Assembly: GCA_035601195.1 (NCBI GenBank)
Contig: DATNOU010000025.1
Span: 1 to 29,747, forward strand
Source of the DNA: JAIBJP01 sp035601195
GTDB lineage: Bacteria; Actinomycetota; Thermoleophilia; Gaiellales; Gaiellaceae
Direction of reading: 5' to 3'
DNA: 29,747 nt
Positions 6,942 through 15,208 of the stretch are shown piece by piece. The position numbers were made by a program, and so were the translations under genes. The notes beneath the pieces are model-generated. The model did not search any database and had not been told where the DNA came from. It saw only the letters and a program-made list of their open reading frames with translations. Every line of letters starts with the position of its first letter. Positions within the stretch are counted from its first letter, which is position 1.

Positions 6942-8237
6942 TCAGGCGATGACGTCCAGCACGATCGGACGCCGCGCGGGCTGCTCCGGACCGACCCCGT
7001 AGGCTGCGGTCACGTCCGCGAGGGCTCGCTCGGCCGCCTCGTCTGACCGTGCGTGGACCTCCGCCATAGACGAGCCTGCTTCCACGCGGTCGCCGCGCTT
7101 CGCGAGGCAGAGGATCCCGACCGAGTGGTCGATCTCGTCCTCCTTGCGGACCCGGCCCGCACCCAGGCGGAGAGCCGCCTCCCCGATCGCCGTGGCCGCG
7201 ATCCCCTGGACGAAGCCGTCCCCGGGGGCCGGAACCGCCCGGACCACGGGCGCCGCCGGCAAGCCCTCGACTGCGGGATCGCCCCCCTGCGCGTGCACCC
7301 AGCGCTCGTAGAGCTCGAGCGCGGCTCCGCTCGCGAGCGCCTCCTCCGCGCGGCGTCTGCCTTCGGTCTGGTCCACTCCGAGATCGGAGAGCGCAAGCAG
7401 GTGCCCGCTGGCGCCCAGGACGAGCTCGACGAGGTCCTCCGGGCCCTCACCGCGCAGAGTGTCGACGGCCTCGCGGATTTCGAGCGCGTTTCCGACCGCG
7501 CGCCCAAGCGGCTGGTCCATGTCCGTCAGCTCGCAGACGACCTCGCGGCCGGCGCGAACGCCGAGCTCGCGCATCGCCTCGGCCAGTTCCCGGGCCGACT
7601 CGAGCGTCTTCATGAAAGCGCCGTCGCCGACCTTCACGTCGAGCACGATCGCGTCCGCGCCACCGGCGATCTTCTTGGACATGATCGACGAGGCGATCAA
7701 CGGAATGATGTCGACGGTCGCCGTCACGTCGCGAAGCGCGTAGAGCCGTTTGTCCGCCGGGACGAGCTCGGCTGTTGTGCCGATGATCGCCATACCGACC
7801 TCGCGAACCTGTTCGAGGAACTCATCCATCCCCAGCTCGATGCGGAAACCAGGGATGGATTCGAGTTTGTCGAGCGTTCCGCCGGTGTGGCCGAGGCCCC
7901 GTCCGCTCATCTTGGCGAACGGAACGCCGCACGCAGCCACGATCGGGCCGAGCGCAATTGAAGTCTTGTCCCCCACGCCACCCGTCGAGTGCTTGTCGAC
8001 GACCTTGCGCCCGAGCGGGGAGAGATCGACCGTGTCGCCGGTCCGCACCAGCGCGTCGGTCAAAGCGTGCGTCTCGGCGGCGGTGAGCCCTTGGAAGTAG
8101 ACGGCCATGCAAAAGGCGGCCATCTGGTAGTCGGGAACTTCGTCGCGCGCGTACGCGAGCATGAGCTCCGCGATCTCCTCGGATGAGAGCTCGCCCCCGT
8201 CGCGCTTGCGCTGGATGAGCTCGGCGGGCCGGATCAT
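6942..8237 (-). CDS. deoA: Pyrimidine-nucleoside (thymidine) phosphorylase
   Basis: Phosphorolysis of thymidine/deoxyuridine (and uridine in the Pdp type) to base and (deoxy)ribose-1-phosphate. The 431-residue length is typical. The phosphate-binding motif KHSTGGVGDKTS is at 82-93 and the family signature SGRGLGHTGGTLDKLE at 111-126. The base-contacting Arg169, Ser184 and Lys188 are in place (YALRDVTATVDIIPLIASS region). A C-terminal PYNP domain follows. The ATG overlaps the upstream methyltransferase stop as ATGA. With deoB upstream, the sugar-1-phosphate made here can be converted to the 5-phosphate, so the run is a nucleoside salvage/catabolism operon. Confidence 0.95.
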   Translation of the reverse strand: MIRPAELIQRKRDGGELSSEEIAELMLAYARDEVPDYQMAAFCMAVYFQGLTAAETHALTDALVRTGDTVDLSPLGRKVVDKHSTGGVGDKTSIALGPIVAACGVPFAKMSGRGLGHTGGTLDKLESIPGFRIELGMDEFLEQVREVGMAIIGTTAELVPADKRLYALRDVTATVDIIPLIASSIMSKKIAGGADAIVLDVKVGDGAFMKTLESARELAEAMRELGVRAGREVVCELTDMDQPLGRAVGNALEIREAVDTLRGEGPEDLVELVLGASGHLLALSDLGVDQTEGRRRAEEALASGAALELYERWVHAQGGDPAVEGLPAAPVVRAVPAPGDGFVQGIAATAIGEAALRLGAGRVRKEDEIDHSVGILCLAKRGDRVEAGSSMAEVHARSDEAAERALADVTAAYGVGPEQPARRPIVLDVIA

Positions 8238-8950
8238 GCCTTTTTGGCGACGAAGACCAACTGGCTGCTGCGGGCGCGGTACTCGCCCTCGAATGGGGGG
8301 ACGCGGTCAACTAGCTCGGCTCCGCGAATGAGCGAGGCCAGGTACGCCTGGAGGAAGCCGCGGTTCGGAAACACAACTGCCCCCTCGGCGTCGCGTCGCT
8401 CGACGCGTGCGAAATGGCGTGAAAGCGGCTCCGTTCCGTTTTCCCTCGAGAACTCGAGCTCGCCCACATTCGGATCGCCGAGCCACTGGTACAGCTCGAG
8501 CAGATGCTTGCTGGAAAAGGTCGCTGCAACGAGCGTGCCCCCGGGTCGGAGGACGCGCGCAATCTCAGCGATGCCGCGGTCGCGATCGGGTACGTGGTGC
8601 AGAACCCAGTTGGCGACGACTGCGTCGAATTGCTCATCGCGAAACTGGAGCGCCTGGACGTCGGCGACCTGAGCCTCGAGCCCCCGTGCCTTCGCTAGTT
8701 CCACCATGCGTGGAGACACGTCGACGACGAGCAGGAAAGCCCCGAGTTCCTTCTCCGCCCGCTGCGCAAAGCTCCCGAGCCCACAACCCACCTCGAGGAC
8801 TCGCGCGGCGTCCACTTCGCGGAGAGCTTCGATTGCCAGGTCCTCCGCGGTCTCGCCCTCAACGAGATCTGAGAAGACCACTCGCCGGGCCACGAATCGC
8901 TCTTCGCTCTCGTATTCGCGCGCGACGAGCTTGGGATCGTCGAAACTCAC
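8234..8950 (-). CDS. Class I SAM-dependent methyltransferase
   Basis: Soluble methyltransferase of 238 residues. Motif I is VLEVGCGLG (51-59), followed by an acidic end of strand 2 (VVDVSP, 75-80), the Methyltransf_11-type block FDAVVANWVLHHVPD (108-122) and IARVLRPGGTLVAATF. No substrate can be assigned. The GTG at 8950 overlaps the deoB stop as GTGA, and the 3' end overlaps deoA as ATGA. Longer upstream starts would run into deoB and are less likely. Sitting between deoB and deoA with tight overlaps implies co-expression with nucleoside catabolism, but a functional link is not shown. Confidence 0.9.
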   Translation of the reverse strand: MSFDDPKLVAREYESEERFVARRVVFSDLVEGETAEDLAIEALREVDAARVLEVGCGLGSFAQRAEKELGAFLLVVDVSPRMVELAKARGLEAQVADVQALQFRDEQFDAVVANWVLHHVPDRDRGIAEIARVLRPGGTLVAATFSSKHLLELYQWLGDPNVGELEFSRENGTEPLSRHFARVERRDAEGAVVFPNRGFLQAYLASLIRGAELVDRVPPFEGEYRARSSQLVFVAKKA

Positions 8951-10113
8951 TGCTCGAGGATTGGTGCGCCTGGGATCCCTCGAGACGGCGCCTTGCCGCC
9001 AAGCCAAGCGTTGACCGTCGCCCCGACGTCGGCAAACTCGCCCTCGTGGACGGCGCCGGCCGCGTTCTTGCCCTCAACGTACGCCATGAGGAGCGCATGC
9101 TCGCGCGAATGGTCGGTCGAGGGGGTCGTCGGGTCGCACCCGTGGTCGGAGGTGAGGATGAAGAGATCCTTGGGCCGAAGCGCGTCGAGCAGGTCGGGCA
9201 GGCGGCGATCAAAGTCCTGCAGGCAGCGATGGAAGTTGACGGGGTCGTTCCGGTGCCCCCAGAGCATGTCGGTCTCGACGAGGTTGACAAAGATGAGGCC
9301 CTCGTCGACTTCGCGGAGGAGCGTCTCGGTCTGCTTGATCCCGTCGATGTTCGACTTCGTCGGATGCGAGTGATCGATGTCGACGCCGGCGAAGATGTCG
9401 TGGATCTTCCCCACGCCGTGCACCTCGGAGCCGGCCTCCCGGATCAGCGTCAGGTAGTTCGGCTGTCTTGGTTTGAGCGAGAAGTCGTGGCGGTTGGGCG
9501 TGCGCACGTAGTTGCCGGGCTCCCCTACGAAGGGCCTCGCGATCACCCGGCCGACCGCATGCTTTCCCGTCAGGATCTCGCGGGCGGTCCTTGACGCGTC
9601 GTAGAGCTCCTCGAGCGGGATGGTCTCCTCATGGGCGGCGATCTGGAAGACGGAGTCCGCCGAGGTGTAGACGATCCATTTGCCCGTGCCCCGATGCTCC
9701 TCGCCGAGCTCCTCGATGATCTCCGTGCCGGACGCGGCCTTGTTCCCGAGTACCCCGCGGCCGGTGCGGTGGGCGAATTCCTCGATGATCTCGGAGGGGA
9801 AGCCGTGCAGATACGTGGGCATGGGCTCGGGCGTGACGATCCCCATCAGCTCCCAGTGGCCGGTCGTCGTGTCTTTTCCCTTCGACCGCTCGACGAGCCT
9901 GCCCACGAGAGCGGGAGCTTGGGGCTGCGGCGGGCAGCCCTCGAGCTCCTCGACGTTACCGAGGCCGAGCTGTTCCAGGTTGGGGAGGTCGAGACCGCCG
10001 ACCGCTCGGGCCACGTTGGCGAGCGTGTTCGAGCCCTCGTCCCCGTAGTCCGCCGCATCCGGCAGCTCACCCGCGCCAACCGCGTCCAGCACGATCACGC
10101 ACGCGCGCGGCAC
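8947..10113 (-). CDS. deoB: Phosphopentomutase
   Basis: Interconverts (deoxy)ribose-1-phosphate and (deoxy)ribose-5-phosphate, next to the phosphorylase reaction of deoA. The 388-residue alkaline-phosphatase-superfamily protein has the metal ligand Asp10 (VIVLDAVGAGE), the phosphorylated-threonine motif KDTTTGHWE (Thr84 by alignment), Asp282 and His287 (NLVETDMLWGHRND), and the second metal cluster SDHGCDPTTPSTDHSREH with Asp323, His324 and His335. The start is GTG at 10113; TAGAAT ends 6 nt upstream, so the message is probably leaderless. It opens the deoB-methyltransferase-deoA-mutM-esterase-ltrA run and is divergent from the small membrane protein gene, 20 bp away. Confidence 0.96.
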   Translation of the reverse strand: MPRACVIVLDAVGAGELPDAADYGDEGSNTLANVARAVGGLDLPNLEQLGLGNVEELEGCPPQPQAPALVGRLVERSKGKDTTTGHWELMGIVTPEPMPTYLHGFPSEIIEEFAHRTGRGVLGNKAASGTEIIEELGEEHRGTGKWIVYTSADSVFQIAAHEETIPLEELYDASRTAREILTGKHAVGRVIARPFVGEPGNYVRTPNRHDFSLKPRQPNYLTLIREAGSEVHGVGKIHDIFAGVDIDHSHPTKSNIDGIKQTETLLREVDEGLIFVNLVETDMLWGHRNDPVNFHRCLQDFDRRLPDLLDALRPKDLFILTSDHGCDPTTPSTDHSREHALLMAYVEGKNAAGAVHEGEFADVGATVNAWLGGKAPSRGIPGAPILEQ

Positions 10114-10118
10114 CGGGC

Positions 10119-10125
10119 TATTCTA
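10119..10125. promoter_or_regulatory. Overlapping divergent -10 boxes (deoB and small membrane protein)
   Basis: The 7-bp stretch TATTCTA reads TATTCT on the plus strand (10119-10124) and TAGAAT on the minus strand (10125-10120). The minus box ends 6 nt before the deoB GTG; the plus box ends 9 nt before the small-gene ATG. Both fit TAnnnT, so one symmetric element could start transcription both ways. Confidence 0.55.
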
Positions 10126-10133
10126 GTGCGGAG

Positions 10134-10292
10134 ATGGACACGATCCTGGGCCTGTTCGGCATCCTCGTTTGGATCGCCGCCGTGATGGCGCTCGCCGCCG
10201 GCGTGACATATGCCGTGATCAGGCTCTCGCCCGGAGGGAAGTCGGACAAGAAGCCCGAGCAGGCGCCGACCGAGTCCGCCAAGCCCTCCTAG
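10134..10292 (+). CDS. Small single-pass membrane protein, hypothetical
   Basis: A 52-codon frame beginning MDTILGLFGILVWIAAVMAL. Residues 4-31 form one strong membrane helix, followed by a polar, lysine-rich, proline-containing tail (about 34-52). The hydrophobic-then-charged layout is not expected from antisense of ald, and a TATTCT -10 box lies 9 nt upstream. No ordinary Shine-Dalgarno spacing is present (GGAG touches the ATG). Its TAG stop overlaps the ald TAG stop in a CTAG palindrome, so the genes converge and overlap by 3 bp. The function is unknown; the helix-out/tail-in layout suggests a small membrane accessory protein. Confidence 0.7.
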   Translation: MDTILGLFGILVWIAAVMALAAGVTYAVIRLSPGGKSDKKPEQAPTESAKPS

Positions 10293-11413
10293 ACCGCCTC
10301 GAGGGGCAACACTTCGTCCAGCGGCGAGTAGCCGAGGCCGTGCGCCTCTGCGACCGCCTCGTACGTCAGCTTCCCCTCGAAGACGTTGACGCCGCGCGCC
10401 AGCGGGCGGCTGCGGGCAATCGCCTCCCGGACGCCGTAGTCCGCGATCAGCTCGGCGTAGGGCAGGGTCACGTTCGTCAGCGCGTACGTGGACGTGACCG
10501 GGACCGCGCCGGGCATGTTCGAGACGCAGTAGTGCACGATTCCGTCCACCTCAAAGATCGGATCGGAGTGGGTCGTGGGGTGCGACGTCTCAAAGCAGCC
10601 ACCCTGGTCGATGGAGACGTCGACCAGCACGGCGCCGGGCTTCAGCCCACTCAGCATCGGCCGGGTGATGAGCTTGGGAGCCCTTGCACCCGGAATCAGG
10701 ACCGCGCCGATGATGAGATCGGCGGTGCCGACCGTCTCCTCGATCGCGAGCTGGTTCGACATGGCGAGCGTGATGCGGCCGTCGAGCATCATCTCCAGGT
10801 CGCGCATCCGGTCGACCGACTTGTCGAGGACCCAGACGTCGGCCTGCATGCCGACAGCGATGAGCGCCGCGTTGTAGCCGACGATGCCGCCGCCGAGCAC
10901 GACTACCTTTGACGGCGGGACGCCTGGAACGCCGCCGAGGAGGATCCCGCGGCCGCCCTGGGCCTTCTCGAGCGCCCAGGCCCCCATCTGCGTGGCGAGA
11001 CGCCCGGCCACCTCGCTCATGGGCGCAAGCAGCGGGAGGTGCCGGTCGTCGGTCTCGACCGTCTCGTAGGCGATGCAGATCGCCCCGCTCTCGAGGAGAG
11101 CGCGCGTCAGGCGCTCCTCGGCAGCCAGGTGGAGATACGTGAAGAGCACCAGTCCCTCCCGCAGGCGGCCGAACTCGTCCGGAAGTGGCTCCTTGACCTT
11201 GAGCACGAGATCCGAGCTCTCCCACACGTCGTCCACCGACGTGAGGCGCGCGCCGACGGCCTCGTAGAGGGAGTCCGGGAGGGCGCTCCCTTCGCCGGCT
11301 CCGCGCTCGACGAGGACGTCGTGACCACGCCGGCGCAGCTCGACGGCGCCGGCGGGCGTGAGAGCCACGCGGTGCTCATCCGGCTTGATCTCTTTGACGA
11401 CGCCGACTTGCAT
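10289..11413 (-). CDS. ald: Alanine dehydrogenase
   Basis: NAD-dependent, reversible oxidative deamination of L-alanine to pyruvate and ammonia. The 374-residue protein follows the M. tuberculosis Ald pattern: N-terminal VGVVKEIKPDEHRVALTP, catalytic Lys74 (KVKEP) and His95 (FTYLH), SEVAGRLATQMGAW, the NAD-binding GGGIVGYNAA region, and VDVSIDQGGCFETS. The ATG at 11413 gives the canonical MQVGVVKE start; the longer open frame upstream runs through the DUF3866 gene and is not coding. The gap from DUF3866 is 20 nt; a TATCTT hexamer lies 13 nt before the start. No regulator gene is adjacent. Confidence 0.96.
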   Translation of the reverse strand: MQVGVVKEIKPDEHRVALTPAGAVELRRRGHDVLVERGAGEGSALPDSLYEAVGARLTSVDDVWESSDLVLKVKEPLPDEFGRLREGLVLFTYLHLAAEERLTRALLESGAICIAYETVETDDRHLPLLAPMSEVAGRLATQMGAWALEKAQGGRGILLGGVPGVPPSKVVVLGGGIVGYNAALIAVGMQADVWVLDKSVDRMRDLEMMLDGRITLAMSNQLAIEETVGTADLIIGAVLIPGARAPKLITRPMLSGLKPGAVLVDVSIDQGGCFETSHPTTHSDPIFEVDGIVHYCVSNMPGAVPVTSTYALTNVTLPYAELIADYGVREAIARSRPLARGVNVFEGKLTYEAVAEAHGLGYSPLDEVLPLEAV

Positions 11414-11433
11414 CGAGGGGCCGCGAAAGATAC

Positions 11434-12420
11434 CTAGGCGAGAAGGCTTCTGGCGAGGCGCCCGGCCGCGAACGCAGCCGCGAAGAACGCCGGATCCTCG
11501 GCCGGCCCGCGACCCATGTGAGCCAGGGGAAGGGCGGCGCAGGTCTCTTCCCAGCCGCTCACGTCGACTTCTTCTACCGTCCCGACCTCGGAGGGAATGG
11601 GACGCCCCGCCGGCCAGGCGATCTTCACGGCGCCCAGGGAAAGCTCGATCGCCGCGAGCGTGTGGTGGGAGACGCCGCGATGGCGGTCCCGTTCGTCGGC
11701 ATCCGACAGGCGCGGCGCGAGAATCGGGGTTCCACCGAGGGCGCTCGTCGCGTTGGCGGCCTCTGCCGCCGCCACGCCGCCGTGACCCATCCGGCTGTTC
11801 GTGCCGACGACTCCCGGTCCGATTGAGCAGACGATCGCGTCCATCCCCGAGCCCGCGCACCAGAGGAGCGCTGAGGCGACGGAGACGCAGGCCACGTCGC
11901 CGTCGATCGTCGATCCGGGAGCTATCGCGGCTCGAAGGTGCCCCCGGTCGCGAAGCGTCCGCACGGTGTCCGAGAAGGACACCGGCAACGCGCCGCCGGC
12001 GAGCTGGACATAGGCAACCGCGAGATCGGTACCGAGAGCTGCGCAGACCGGCGCCACCTGGCTGTGCAAAGAGCAGCAGACGACCGGCAGACCGCCGAGC
12101 GCCTCCGGTCCGGTTTCGGCCTCCTCTTCGGCGTGGCGAACAGCGTGCTGGAGCGGCGTGTAGGGGAGCTTCATCACATGGGCGCCCGGCTCGGCCGTGA
12201 GCTCGAGCCCGCGGGTCAGATTCACGTAGAGCACGTCGAAGCCTCCGGAGCCGAGACCCAGCTCGAGCGCCTGGACGTTGACCACGACCTCGTCGCCGAG
12301 TGCTACCGGGCCTGTCAACCCCGGGTAGGCAACACACGGGCGGCCGTCGACTTCGAGCCGAACGAGACCGACCAGCCGCTCGCTCACCGCGGTCACGCTC
12401 CCGCGGCGCAGGCTAAGCAT
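11434..12420 (-). CDS. DUF3866 family protein
   Basis: A 328-residue protein matching the actinobacterial DUF3866 (PF12982) family. It begins MLSLRRGSVTAVSERL, has the conserved stretch GAHVMKLPYTPLQHAV (about 79-94), and a glycine-rich middle with IGPGVVGTNSRMGHGG and SDADERDRHRGVSHHT. No catalytic family is recognised, and no signal peptide or membrane segment is clear. The ATG at 12420 overlaps the M20 peptidase stop by 8 nt, so it is probably coupled to it; ald follows 20 nt later. The function of the family is unknown. Confidence 0.85.
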   Translation of the reverse strand: MLSLRRGSVTAVSERLVGLVRLEVDGRPCVAYPGLTGPVALGDEVVVNVQALELGLGSGGFDVLYVNLTRGLELTAEPGAHVMKLPYTPLQHAVRHAEEEAETGPEALGGLPVVCCSLHSQVAPVCAALGTDLAVAYVQLAGGALPVSFSDTVRTLRDRGHLRAAIAPGSTIDGDVACVSVASALLWCAGSGMDAIVCSIGPGVVGTNSRMGHGGVAAAEAANATSALGGTPILAPRLSDADERDRHRGVSHHTLAAIELSLGAVKIAWPAGRPIPSEVGTVEEVDVSGWEETCAALPLAHMGRGPAEDPAFFAAAFAAGRLARSLLA

Positions 12421-13522
12421 GCCGCGCGAGCTCGATGAGCTCGAGCGTGACTCCCACCATGCGCTCGAGATCCGCGACCGCGATCCGCTCGTCGGGCGTG
12501 TGCACGTCCGTCATACCGTTGGCGAGGTTGATGCACGTGAGCCCGCGTGCGTTGAAGACGTTCGCGTCCGCCCCACCCCCGGTGTCGACCGCTTGCGCGG
12601 AGAGGCCTGCCCGCTCGATGGCCTCGCAGGCAAGCTGGAAGAGTGGCTCCTCGGGCCCGAACCGATATCCGGGATAGGTCTCGCTGATGGTGGTCTCGAC
12701 CTCGCATTCGGACACGCCGGCCGCGAACGAGAAGCCGTCGACCAGCTCCTGAACGAGGTCGGCGAGCTTCGCCTGGTCGCGCGAGCGCGCTTCGACGGCG
12801 AGCTCGCACCGTTCGGGGATCACGTTGCGGGCGGTCCCGCCGCTGATCCGGCCGACGTTGGCCGTCGTCTCCTCGTCGATGCGGCCGAGGCGAAGGTCGG
12901 CGATGGCCCTCGCCGCGGCGACGATCGCCGAGCGCCCTTCCTCGGGGGCGAGGCCCGCGTGGGCCGCGCGGCCCTTGAAGACGACGTCGAGCGTCCGCCC
13001 CCACGGGGATGAGCGCACGACGTTCCCGATCGGGCCCGAGGAGTCGTAGACGAAGCCTCGCTGTGCGTGGAAGCGCGTGTGGTCGAAGGCGAATGCGCCC
13101 AGAAGCCCCGTCTCCTCGCGGACCGTGAACAGGAGCTCGAGTCCCGCGTGAGGCCGGCGCTCCGCCAGAACGAGGCGGGCTGCCTCGAGCATGACCGCCA
13201 CGGAGGCCTTGTTGTCGGCGCCGAGAATCGTTCCGGCCGCGTTGCGGACATAGCCGTCCTCCTGGACGACCGGCTCGATCCCGGCCGTGGGCGGAACGGT
13301 GTCCATGTGCGCGCACAGAAAGAGCGGCGCGCCGCCGTTCGCCTCGCTCGGATCGAGGCGGGTGAACAGGTTGCCCGCCTCATCGTCCTCGACGTTCAGC
13401 CCGAGGTCGTGAAGGAACGCAGCGATGCGCTCGGCCACGGGCGCCTCCTCCCCCGATGGGCTCGGAATCGCCGCGAGCTCGAGGAAGAGCGGCAAGACGT
13501 CCTGGGACCAGGTGCCTTCCAT
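12413..13522 (-). CDS. M20/M25/M40 family metallopeptidase (peptidase T-like)
   Basis: Di-zinc peptidase or deacylase of 369 residues. The M20 zinc ligands and catalytic residues are visible: His72 and Asp74 (CAHMDTVPP), Asp103 (GADNKAS), the catalytic Glu136/Glu137 pair (TVREETG), Asp160 (VYDSSGP) and a late His (TDVHTPDE). The dimerisation domain sits between about 180 and 290. It resembles PepT-type tripeptidases and putative M42-like deblocking peptidases; the substrate is not certain. The ATG at 13522 is 39 nt after pyrG, and a TAGAAT box ends 7 nt before it, suggesting its own leaderless transcript. It overlaps DUF3866 by 8 nt. Confidence 0.9.
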   Translation of the reverse strand: MEGTWSQDVLPLFLELAAIPSPSGEEAPVAERIAAFLHDLGLNVEDDEAGNLFTRLDPSEANGGAPLFLCAHMDTVPPTAGIEPVVQEDGYVRNAAGTILGADNKASVAVMLEAARLVLAERRPHAGLELLFTVREETGLLGAFAFDHTRFHAQRGFVYDSSGPIGNVVRSSPWGRTLDVVFKGRAAHAGLAPEEGRSAIVAAARAIADLRLGRIDEETTANVGRISGGTARNVIPERCELAVEARSRDQAKLADLVQELVDGFSFAAGVSECEVETTISETYPGYRFGPEEPLFQLACEAIERAGLSAQAVDTGGGADANVFNARGLTCINLANGMTDVHTPDERIAVADLERMVGVTLELIELARHA

Positions 13523-13529
13523 CGGCGCG

Positions 13530-13535
13530 ATTCTA
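13530..13535 (-). promoter_or_regulatory. -10 box (TAGAAT) of a leaderless M20 peptidase promoter
   Basis: TAGAAT on the minus strand ends 7 nt before the ATG, in the short gap after pyrG. It is the same hexamer as at deoB. No consensus -35 is seen. Confidence 0.6.
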
Positions 13536-13561
13536 GGTGGATGTTTGCTGCCTTCCGCCGG

Positions 13562-15208
13562 CTAGCGGGCGGCTGTTTCCACAATTCCCGCGCGCGCCTG
13601 GGCGCGCTCGAGCGCGGCACCCACGAACTCGCGGAAGAGCGGTGCGGGCCGTGTGGGGCGCGACTTGAACTCCGGATGAAACTGGCTCGCCACGAACCAG
13701 GGATGGTCGGGCAGCTCGACGATCTCGACGAGTCTTCCCTCCTGGAACGTCCCCGAGACGACGAGGCCGGCTTCCACCAGGCGGGGCCGGAAGTGGTTGT
13801 TCACCTCATACCGGTGACGGTGGCGCTCGTGGATGACGGGCTCGCCGTAGGCCGCGAAGGCCCGCGTGCCTTCGACGAGGTCGACGGCGTCGGCTCCCAG
13901 CCTCATCGTGCCGCCGAGATCCTCGATCTCCTTCTGTTCGGGAAGGAGGTCGATGACCGGGTAGGGAGTCTCGGGGTCCATCTCCGTCGAGTTCGCGCCC
14001 TCGAGGCCGACCACGTTGCGCGCGAACTCCGAGACGGCGACGTGCATCCCCAGGCAGATCCCGAGGTACGGGATTCCGCGCTCGCGGGCGATGCGGCAGG
14101 CGGTGATCTTCCCCTCCCAGCCGCGGGAGCCGAATCCGCCGGGAACGAGGATTCCGTCGGAGCGGTCGAGGACGGCGGCGGCCTCCTCCAGGCTCATCCC
14201 CTCAGCGTCGACCCAGCGGACGCGCACGCCCGTCCTGTGCTGGATGCCCGCGTGCTTGAGTGCCTCGTGGACGGAGAGATACGCGTCCTGGAGCTTGACG
14301 TACTTGCCCACGAGCGCGATCTCGACCTCGCCTTCGCGCTCCCCGATGCGCTGTGCCAGCGCTTCCCACTCCCCCAGGTCCGGCTCGGTGTCGGGGAGTC
14401 CCAGCCGGCTGATAACCAGCCGGTCCATCCCTTCCCCCTGGAGCGCCTGCGGGACGAGGTACACGTCGCTCACGTCCTCGTTGGCGATCACGGCATCGCG
14501 GTCGACGTCGGCGAAGAGCGCGATCTTGTCCCGGATGTCGGCCGAGAGCGGCTCGTGCGAGCGGCACACGACGATGTCGGGATGGATACCGATGCGCCTG
14601 AGCTCGTTCACGGAATGCTGGGTGGGCTTCGTCTTCAGCTCGCCAGCGGTCTCGATGAACGGGACGAAGGTGACGTGGACATAGAGGACGTGCTCGGGCC
14701 CGACCTCCCGGCGGAACTGACGAATCGCTTCGAGGAAGGGCAGCGACTCGATGTCGCCGACAGTCCCGCCGATCTCGGAGATGACGACATCCGTGTCGGT
14801 GGCGTCCGCGACCCGCCGGATGCGGTCCTTGATCTCGTTCGTGATGTGGGGGATGACCTGCACGGTCGAGCCCAGGTATTCGCCCTTCCGCTCCTTGCGG
14901 ATGACCGAGTTCCAGATCGAGCCGGACGTGTGATTCGCATTGCGGGAGAGGTTCTCGTCGATGAAGCGCTCGTAGTGGCCGATGTCGAGATCGGTCTCCG
15001 CCCCGTCCTCGGTGACGAAGACCTCGCCGTGCTGGAAGGGGCTCATCGTGCCGGGGTCGACATTGATGTAGGGGTCGAACTTCTGCACCTGGACGCGAAG
15101 CCCCCGCGCTTTCAGCAGGCGCCCGAGAGAGGCCGCCGTGATTCCCTTCCCGAGGGACGAGACGACGCCGCCTGTGACGAAGACGTATTTGGTCGGTCGG
15201 ACTCTCAC
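13562..15208 (-). CDS. pyrG: CTP synthase
   Basis: ATP-dependent amination of UTP to CTP with glutamine as nitrogen donor. The 548-residue protein has the synthetase domain first (TKYVFVTGGVVSSLGKGI, then KFDPYINVDPGTMSPFQHGE) and the class I glutamine amidotransferase domain last. The amidotransferase triad is complete: Cys385 (GICLGMH), His511 and Glu513 (SQFHPEF). The GTG at 15208 overlaps the upstream fusion-gene stop as GTGA and gives the usual N-terminus; the open frame beyond it is an antisense/other-frame extension. pyrG next to mctB/steA is a conserved actinobacterial arrangement. Confidence 0.97.
   Translation of the reverse strand: MRVRPTKYVFVTGGVVSSLGKGITAASLGRLLKARGLRVQVQKFDPYINVDPGTMSPFQHGEVFVTEDGAETDLDIGHYERFIDENLSRNANHTSGSIWNSVIRKERKGEYLGSTVQVIPHITNEIKDRIRRVADATDTDVVISEIGGTVGDIESLPFLEAIRQFRREVGPEHVLYVHVTFVPFIETAGELKTKPTQHSVNELRRIGIHPDIVVCRSHEPLSADIRDKIALFADVDRDAVIANEDVSDVYLVPQALQGEGMDRLVISRLGLPDTEPDLGEWEALAQRIGEREGEVEIALVGKYVKLQDAYLSVHEALKHAGIQHRTGVRVRWVDAEGMSLEEAAAVLDRSDGILVPGGFGSRGWEGKITACRIARERGIPYLGICLGMHVAVSEFARNVVGLEGANSTEMDPETPYPVIDLLPEQKEIEDLGGTMRLGADAVDLVEGTRAFAAYGEPVIHERHRHRYEVNNHFRPRLVEAGLVVSGTFQEGRLVEIVELPDHPWFVASQFHPEFKSRPTRPAPLFREFVGAALERAQARAGIVETAAR

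Noticed and set aside
8951..9007. Longer methyltransferase start inside deoB
   Set aside because: The GTG at 8950 gives a clean GTGA overlap with the deoB stop; the extra 19 residues are not methyltransferase-like.
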